This document shows, piece after piece, positions 57,392-64,000 of a stretch of DNA of 64,000 nt; position 1 is the first letter of the stretch, and each line of letters begins with the position of its first letter. Where the stretch lies: contig NC_133105.1 in assembly GCF_022965805.1 (NCBI RefSeq), positions 29,048,277-29,112,276 of the forward strand, given 5' to 3'. The notes beneath the pieces are model-generated. The model did no database searches, was not told the DNA's origin, and saw nothing but the letters and a program-made list of their open reading frames with translations. The stretch comes from Primulina eburnea (lineage: Eukaryota > Streptophyta > Magnoliopsida > Lamiales > Gesneriaceae). The translations under genes were made by a program, and so were the position numbers.

Positions 57392-59094
57392 CTATATGCT
57401 TAAAACCATTGATTCGCGATGCTTGTCGAATAATGGTCCAGGTAAAGGCTTAGCTAGTGGATCAACAACATAATCTGCGGAGCCGACTTTGTCAATAGAC
57501 ACTTCTCTTCTTTCCACAATCTCTCCGAGGATGTGGTACTTTCTCAATACTAGTTTGGATTTCTGATGAGACCTTGGCTCCTCTGCTTGAGCTAAAGCTC
57601 CCGTGTTGTCACACAACACCGGGACAGGAGCAACTCCATTAGGAATGACGTCCAACTCTTAGACGAAATTCCTTATCCAAACAGCCTCTCTTGCTGCATC
57701 TGATGCAGCAATGTATTCTGCCTCTGTGCTGGAATCCGCAGTATTGTCTTGCTTGGAACTCTTCCAAGAGACAGCAGCACCGTTGAGCATGAATACAAAA
57801 CTAGAGGTTGACTTCGAGTTATCGATATCGCTTTGGAAGCTAGTGTCGGTATAGCCTTCCAATTTCAGTTCTCTACCCCATAGACCAAGAACAACTTATT
57901 GGTCCTTCTCAACTACTTGAGGATGTCTTTCACAGCTTTCAGGTGTGGAAGACCAGGGTTCGATTGATATCCTTTCACTACACATAGTGCAAACGCCACG
58001 TCAGGACGTGTAGATATCATCTCATACATGATGTTACCAATTGCCGAAGCATACGGAATGCGTGTCATCGCCACTATCTCTGCATCTGTCTTGGGAGACA
58101 GACTTGGATAGGGACACGCCATGACACATTGGTAGATGTCCTCTCTTGGACTCATCCATCGAGAACCGCTTCACGATTGTATCAATGTATGTGGACTGGG
58201 TGAGACCAAGCCATCTTTTCGATCTATCTCTATAGATCTGTATCCCAATACAAAAGATGCTTCACCCAAGTCCTGCATCGAGAACTTACTCGTTAACCAT
58301 ATCTTAGTTGATTGCAACATTCCTACATCATTCCCAATGAGTAGAATGTCATCAACATAAAGCACCAGGAATGTCACAACACTCCCACTGACCTTCTTAT
58401 ACACACAGGGTTCCTCATGATTCTTAGTAAATCAAACTCTTTGATTGTACTATCGAATCTAAGGTTCCAACTCCTTGATGCCTGCTTTAGATCATAAATA
58501 GATCTTTGAAGTTTGCATACGATATGCTCACTTCCGATAGATGTAAACCATTCAGGTTGAGACATGTAAATCACTTTCTTAAAATCCCCATTAAGAAAGA
58601 CTGTCTTAACATCCATCTGCCATATCTCATAGTCATACCATGCAGCTATGGCTAAGCAAAATCCTTATGGACTTGAACATTGCGACTGGGAAAAGGTTTC
58701 CTCAAAGTCAACTCCTTGTCTTTGAGTACATCCTTTTGCCACCAATCGCGCCTTGAAGGTCAATACCTTCCCATCCGCCCCAAGTCCCTATGGGAACAGT
58801 TCCCTCAGTTGGATCCACAAGATCCTACACTTGGTTCGAATGCATGGAATTCAACTCAGATTCCATTGCTTCAAGCCACTTGGATGAATCGGCATCAGAT
58901 AACGCTTCCTTGAAGGTCCTTGGATCACATCCATGGTTAGGCTCATCATGGCCTTCTTCAAGAAGCTGACCATACCTCATAGGTGGTCTCGAGACTTTCT
59001 CGTATCTGCTAGGAGCTTGTATCTCCTCTCTTGGCTCATCGGGTGTGGGTTCTATAATTGTGGGTTTCTCTCGAACCTCTTCGAGTTCTATCAT
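57392..59094 (-). pseudogene. Copia reverse transcriptase and RNase H, broken (second copy)
   Basis: The RT start is at 59094-58825 (EEVREKPTIIEP, DPRTFKEALSD, WLEAMESEL). Another piece is at 58616-58374 (MDVKTVFLNGD, the QPEWF region, [14 protein letters not shown]). The catalytic box YVDDILLIGND is kept at 58404-58171. YASAIGNIMYEMISTRPDVAF lies at 58155-57913. RNase H is at 57862-57392 with a TAA (57661-57659) where the first copy has CAA. Several further frame changes separate these parts. The reverse transcriptase cannot be made, even though the catalytic Asp pair survives, unlike the YVDN of the first copy. Confidence 0.9.
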
Positions 59095-59749
59095 CTGCCT
59101 TTTCTATCCAATAGAAAATCCCTTTCCAAAAAAGGTTGCATTCCTAGAAACAAACACCTTTGTTTCTTGGGGATGATAGAAATAATATCCAACTTAATTC
59201 CTTGGATATCCCACAAAGTAACATAAAATGGATCAACAATCCAATTTATCTCCCACTTACCTGCTTCACATAAGCAGGGCTCCCATATTCTAAGATAAGA
59301 ATATTTGGGAGGCTTACCCATCCATATCTCATATGGTGTCTGCCTTTGAATGGACATTTAAAGGAATATCTTTCAATTTTAAGTTATAGAGATTGTTTTC
59401 AAGTTCTCAAGTACCAATTAAACATTCATTCTTGTAAATGTTGCAAACACCTTTGCTAAATAAACAAGAATATCCATCTTTATCACCATAGAAATGGAAA
59501 CAATGTTTTTACAAAATTAGGTACAAACAAAACATCTCATAAAATTAACTTAAACTTTTGTTCAATAAATAAGTAAACATCCTCAATAGCCTTGGCAGCA
59601 ACTCTTGCTCCATTGCCCATCCTCAAGAAGGTCACACCTTCCTTAAGCTTCCTACTTCTTCCCATCACCTGTAACCCATTACAGAGATGTGAGTCACAAC
59701 CGGTATCTAATACCCAAGAAGTAGAGTTAATTGAAATGTTTACTTAAAT
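59095..59749 (-). pseudogene. Copia protease and integrase remnant (second copy)
   Basis: The protease DTG is at 59707-59699, in the same SWVLDTG context and behind the same two TAA codons as in the first copy. Integrase sequence is limited to the part after the core (TPYEIWMGKPPKYSYLRIW at 59357 leftwards, RDFLLDRKGR at about 59095). The same jump from a short pre-integrase piece confirms a shared deletion of the catalytic core. Confidence 0.85.
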
Positions 59750-60610
59750 TTAGAACATACCGTTTCCAGAACACTTCTGGGCCAGATATTCCTTGCAATT
59801 TCGCTTCCAATGTCCAGGCTTCTTGCAGTGATGACAAACATCACCAGTCTTGTCAGCCTTAACTGGTCTGGCTTCCACAACGGGATTCGGAGATTGCCTC
59901 AACAAGGGCACGTTCTTCTCGGGACGTTGGAAAGAACTCTTCTTTCCCTTCCCATGTGGATCAATCTTCGTACCAGATGAAGAACCCACATAAAGAACCA
60001 ACTTCTCTTTCTTGATGGTGGATTCAAACGTAACAAGCATGTTCACCAACTCCTCAAGGGTCGGTTCCATCTTGTTCATGTTGAAGTTCACCACAAAAGG
60101 ATCAAATGATCTAGGCAACGATAACAGCAATACGTCGGTGGTCAACTCCGAAGGCAAGATCAGATCCATGCCAACGAGCTTGTCCACGAGCCCGATCACC
60201 TTTAGGCCATGCTCATGGACCGAGGCCCCATCTCGCATGCGCAAAGTGATCAGCTCCTTGACGGTAGCATGCCTCAGAGGTCGTGTTTGCTCACCAAAGA
60301 GCTCTTTGAGATGCAAATGAATGTCAGCAGCACTCTTTGCATCCTCAAAACGCCTCTGTAGCTCATCGTTCATAGAAGTCAGCATATAACACCTGGCTAT
60401 CAAGTCATGGTCACACCATTCCTTGTAAGCCTGCAATTCCTCAGGAGTGCAGTCAGTCGGAGCCTCAACAGGGGGCGACTGAGTCAGTGTATATGTTACC
60501 CTTTCCGAATTCAAGACTATTTTCAAATTTCTTAACCAAGTGAGGTAATTAGGTCCAGTTAATATGTGTTTGTCGAGTATTACAGATATCGAATTGCGCA
60601 TCGAAGACAT
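59750..60610 (-). CDS. Copia gag protein, intact (286 aa, second copy)
   Basis: This has the same length and layout as 25829-26689: ATG start (MSSMRNSISVI), LTGPNYLTWLRNLKIVL near the N terminus, and the zinc knuckle CHHCKKPGHWKRNC at 259-272. There are about a dozen residue differences and no stop or frameshift. Gag builds the particle that packages the element's RNA. Its preservation in both copies, beside ruined pol genes, points to selection or repeated copying of gag-competent members. The frame ends at TAA just before the protease remnant. Confidence 0.93.
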   Translation of the reverse strand: MSSMRNSISVILDKHILTGPNYLTWLRNLKIVLNSERVTYTLTQSPPVEAPTDCTPEELQAYKEWCDHDLIARCYMLTSMNDELQRRFEDAKSAADIHLHLKELFGEQTRPLRHATVKELITLRMRDGASVHEHGLKVIGLVDKLVGMDLILPSELTTDVLLLSLPRSFDPFVVNFNMNKMEPTLEELVNMLVTFESTIKKEKLVLYVGSSSGTKIDPHGKGKKSSFQRPEKNVPLLRQSPNPVVEARPVKADKTGDVCHHCKKPGHWKRNCKEYLAQKCSGNGMF

Positions 60611-62380
60611 TGTCGATTTGTACTGAAAAGTAAAAACAGATAAATGTTGATGACTATTTTAAATATTTAGTAAGATATGAAGCTTGGACTTTTACTTCAT
60701 AAATATTTGCTCCCACTGTTTTGACATCTTTCACTACCCTCCAGTGAAAACGGGAAACTCCTTTCCTCATTAGGTACGTAAGGTCCAATTAGCGAATTAT
60801 GATCCCGATTATACAGCCAATCACAATTCCTAAAAGGTAGTTTCCCAATTGCATCACAATGCAACCCTCTACGTAAACTTTTGTCTCACGTTTGATTAGG
60901 ACCCATTATAGACGTCGTTCATCTTTACGTGTCAAGCCTAACCCATCGATGTTGAACCTTAATGGACGGTCGCCATGAGTTCCCTCAATAATATGAGCCG
61001 AAATCATGGGAGTTCCACGTAGTTCACATCACAATGTCAATGGATGTCACAGCTTTCCGGCACTCAAGGCCCCCCCAATAATATGAGCCGAGCCCCGAGT
61101 ACGGGTAGCGTTCATCATGCACCCATTGTCGATGGAAGACAAGGAAATTATAAACAAATTTATAATTCCCCTTTTCGGACTTGATATTAATTTTGAATCT
61201 TATTCAAAATGAGGGTTTTTAATTTTGAAAGGTCTCATCATTAATTTTATTTTAAAAGCTCGCCATGTTTGATCGTATGTTTGCCGGATTCATGCAACTT
61301 TGTTATTATAATAATAACGCACATACTCATTATTTATAACATATCATGCATATATTATAAATAGAAAACAGTACAAGGATGATCAATTGCCCCAACTCTA
61401 ATGGCCCGTGTGAGCCAAACACGGGCCTAGGTCCAATCCTAGGGTAAATGCACGGGATGCAATGCAACTAAATTATTACATTAGCATCCAATATTACATG
61501 TCTTCGATCTTCATAATCACCAAGGCCACCATCTTCCAATCTTGATCTTCACCTATTCTAATATTTACAATTAAATATCCATGGCACATAGGGATACATC
61601 TCATGGGGGGTGGGAACGGGCCATAAACCAAGCCCACTTGAAATTGATAATTATTACAATCATACAACACAAATATCCTAGCATACACCTAGCAAATTGG
61701 GCTTGGGCTTTTGATCATCCTTCATGCATAATATCACATATCATACACCATCAATTAATTATCACTATAATTAATTGATCCAATATTATATATCTTGATC
61801 CAATCACTAACCGCCACAATTATAAATTAAATTAACAAAGTATACAAACACCTTTGTCTACTTTCAAATTAATTTATTTACAATCGAATTTCTTGTAAAT
61901 CACAATTTACTATAAATAATTAAAGTCCTACTTCAATTATTTATTTTATGAGAAAATATGTGCAACAATTGTAAATTTAAACTTAAGGGCCCAAAACCCA
62001 TTTTTCACAAAAATACTTTGGCCCATTTAAATTTCACAAATAATGTTGTCCATCCAATGGCCCAACATCTCAAGGCCCATGACACTAAGATTGTCCAAAA
62101 CACTTTTGGAAACCCTAGCCGTCATCGCCGTCGCCGGAGCTCTGTCGCCGGATTCCGGTAACACAAAAAAAAATTTTTTATTTTAAAAACTGCACATTTC
62201 GGGCAGCCCCTTGGGCTGCCCCTCGGCTGCGCGAAATTTTCGGCTGCCCGGAAAAACTATTTTTTTTTTTTTGTTTCTCAAATTTTCGGCCCTATCATTT
62301 TCTTGCACAAAAATCTCAAACGGTTAGAAATCGTTCTCAACATAATATTATGCAAATATTACACAAAAACCGTAACCTTA
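60611..62380 (-). other. Untranslated leader of second copia element
   Basis: It is closely similar to 26690-28486 but differs near the primer site, where the GGGCAGC cluster is shorter (62198-62250) and the long palindrome is lost. Only two AATAATATGAGCCGA boxes remain (near 60986 and 61078); the other two positions read CGATTATACAGCC and CCATTATAGACG. No coding content is seen. Confidence 0.7.
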
Positions 62381-62392
62381 GCTCGGATACCA
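62381..62392 (-). promoter_or_regulatory. Primer-binding site of second copia element
   Basis: The minus-strand sequence TGGTATCCGAGC differs at one base from the initiator tRNA-Met match TGGTATCAGAGC and lies two bases from the LTR. Confidence 0.85.
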
Positions 62393-62394
62393 CT

Positions 62395-64000
62395 TGAAAG
62401 CGGACCGGTTACGGTGGCCGGAAAACGCAACGGAAGCAAAAATTCGAAATTTGGAGGCAAATATTTCGGCCACCATGATTTTTGCTTGTGCAATATTTAC
62501 AAAATCAAACCATACATAGGATGTTAGAAATATCATTACCTATCAACCTCTTGAGGTTGATGTATGGCACCAACTTTGTTGTAAACAACAAAGCTCTTCA
62601 AGGTTGAAGATCTACAAGCCTCCAACTCCCTTTCCTTCAAAATAAGGCCCACCACCAACTAGATAAATCCCCTCTTAATTTGCACTAGAAAATTAAGAGG
62701 ATTTTTCAAAGAGAAGTGTGTGTGTTCTTAAACAAATCAAGAACACAAAATGGAGAGAAAAACTTGAGAGAAAAGTGAGAAGAGGTTTTGGCCATGAGCA
62801 TGTGGAGGGGAGGGAAGAATTAGTTAATTCCCTTGCCTTGGTTGTGAGAAAAGCAAAAACAAAAGGTGCATGCCTTGCATTATTTTAATAAAAAGTAATC
62901 TCCAACCCTTCACCTCCCATGCATGCATATAATATAGTTTTTAATCAAATTAAAAACTTTGGACTAAATTTAATTATCTCAAACATATTTGAGACTAATT
63001 AAACATTACTTGAATTTACCCAAGTCCCACTAGTTAAATAATTATTTTAATTGAGCTCTACAAGACTCAATATTATTTAATTAATTCAACACTTGAATTA
63101 ATTTAATTATTTGGACTCTACTAGGTCCACTAGTGTCTAATTAATTCAACACTTGAATTAATTTAATTTAGTCCATAATAATGTTTATGAAAATCACAAT
63201 TTTCAATTACATTATCCACTTGGCCAAATTTTAATTTAGGAACACTTCCATAAATCAAAATTTACATTTCTCTCATAGAAGTCATACTTCTATTTTTCTT
63301 TACACTTATAAACACATTTATAAGCCGTTCAACACTTTGAACTATTTTCTCCTTTATAGAAGTCATACTTCTAATTTTACTTTACGCTTATAAACTCCTT
63401 TATAAGCCGTTCAACACATTGAACTATTTTACTTCTCATCGGGATTTACAAAGCTAGCACTTGTGTGGCCCTCAATGGTTCATTGATACAACTAGCCGTG
63501 GGTTCACATCTCCATATGATTCGGACTAAACATGTCCTTATATGAGCATACCCCAATTGCTCCATTCTTACTTATCAACTCCTTGATAGTAAGAACGTCA
63601 GAACTCAAGTCTGATAGTACCCAACCAATCACGTTAAACGCCTAGCAGCATCGCTTACGTGATTCCCTAGGTATCACATGATAGTGCCTGCAAGAACCAT
63701 TCAATTATGGTTAGCATACAGTACGGTCCCTTCAACTCATATATCCCGATCGATTCGACAACCATTGGTTTATCGAGAGTTGTCAATGAATCGATACTAT
63801 GTGTCATGTCGTAGTTGCATCAATGGTGTAATCTATGAAACCCCTTTCATAATTACAACCATACTCTGGCCAGAGATTTCAACCTACATACACATGATAA
63901 CACATAGGATATCCATACCCGAAGGTAAGCGGTGAATCCCCGACTACAATGCATCGACTCCTATGTGTTTCGACAGAACACCCAACCTTGCCACCTGATG
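62395..64000 (-). repeat. 5' LTR of second copia element (truncated by window end)
   Basis: It starts TGAAAGCGGACCGG and is nearly identical to 55217 onward. Differences noticed include GGCTACGG/GGTTACGG, TTTTGAGG/TTTGGAGG, TTTGAAAC/TTTGAGAC, GACTTTACTAAG/GACTCTACTAGG, CCATGTGATT/CCATATGATT and TTAGCGTAC/TTAGCATAC. This low divergence suggests a recent insertion. Confidence 0.93.

Larger units (their letters stand above)
55217..64000 (-). mobile_element. Second Ty1/copia element of the same family, right end outside window
   Basis: The left LTR is 55217-57363, then come the polypurine tract, broken RT/RNase H, integrase remnant, protease, intact gag, a 1.8-kb leader, the primer site and the right LTR from 62395. 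That LTR is cut by the window end about 540 bp before its expected end. The left flank is CTAAG (55212-55216), the expected duplication. It shares the integrase-core deletion and the gag stop codons of the element at 21325-30617. Confidence 0.95.

Noticed and set aside
1..64000. tRNA, rRNA or host protein-coding genes
   Set aside because: Nothing beyond tRNA-complementary primer sites was found, and every long coding stretch belongs to a retrotransposon or the satellite.

Overview
The window is plant nuclear heterochromatin and contains no host gene that I can support. It is one long head-to-tail satellite array interrupted by LTR retrotransposons. An angiosperm is indicated by Ty3/gypsy elements with chromodomain-like integrase tails, Ty1/copia elements with 2.1-kb LTRs, initiator-tRNA-Met primer sites (TGGTATCAGAGC) and nested LTR insertions. 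I cannot name the species.

Satellite: about 31.9 kb in four blocks (2411-5660, 7439-15966, 33839-49257, 50501-55216) is made of about 88 monomers of 363-364 bp. All are on the + strand and stay in register across every insertion, so this was one continuous array. Each monomer is a fragment of a Ty3/gypsy integrase gene that covers almost exactly the D,D35E catalytic core. It is closed on itself with a 1-nt frame change at the junction. Most copies have lost the middle catalytic Asp. Variant monomers recur at multiples of the unit (1,450; about 1,818; 2,184 bp), which is higher-order repeat structure.

Insertions, left to right: (1) the 3' part of a Ty3 element (1-2410: integrase tail plus LTR). 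(2) A Ty3 solo LTR (5661-7438, TSD TTCTC). (3) A complete but broken Ty3 element (15967-33838, TSD AAAAT) with gag-protease, a frameshifted reverse transcriptase/RNase H and a broken integrase. Its pol is split by (4), a minus-strand copia element (21325-30617, TSD GAAAC). (5) A minus-strand solo LTR (49258-50500, TSD TTCTA). (6) A second copia element of the same family (55217 to beyond 64000, minus strand).

Dating by LTR comparison agrees with the nesting. The outer Ty3 LTRs differ at roughly 28 sites in 1,849 bp by eye, and the inner copia LTRs at about 4 in 2,117 bp.

The main points of interest are the integrase-core satellite, short dyad-symmetric motif arrays upstream of the TATA box in four different LTRs, RNA stems in Ty3 LTRs and 3' leaders that show compensatory changes, and a copia family with intact gag but a shared deletion of the integrase core, which suggests mobilisation in trans.
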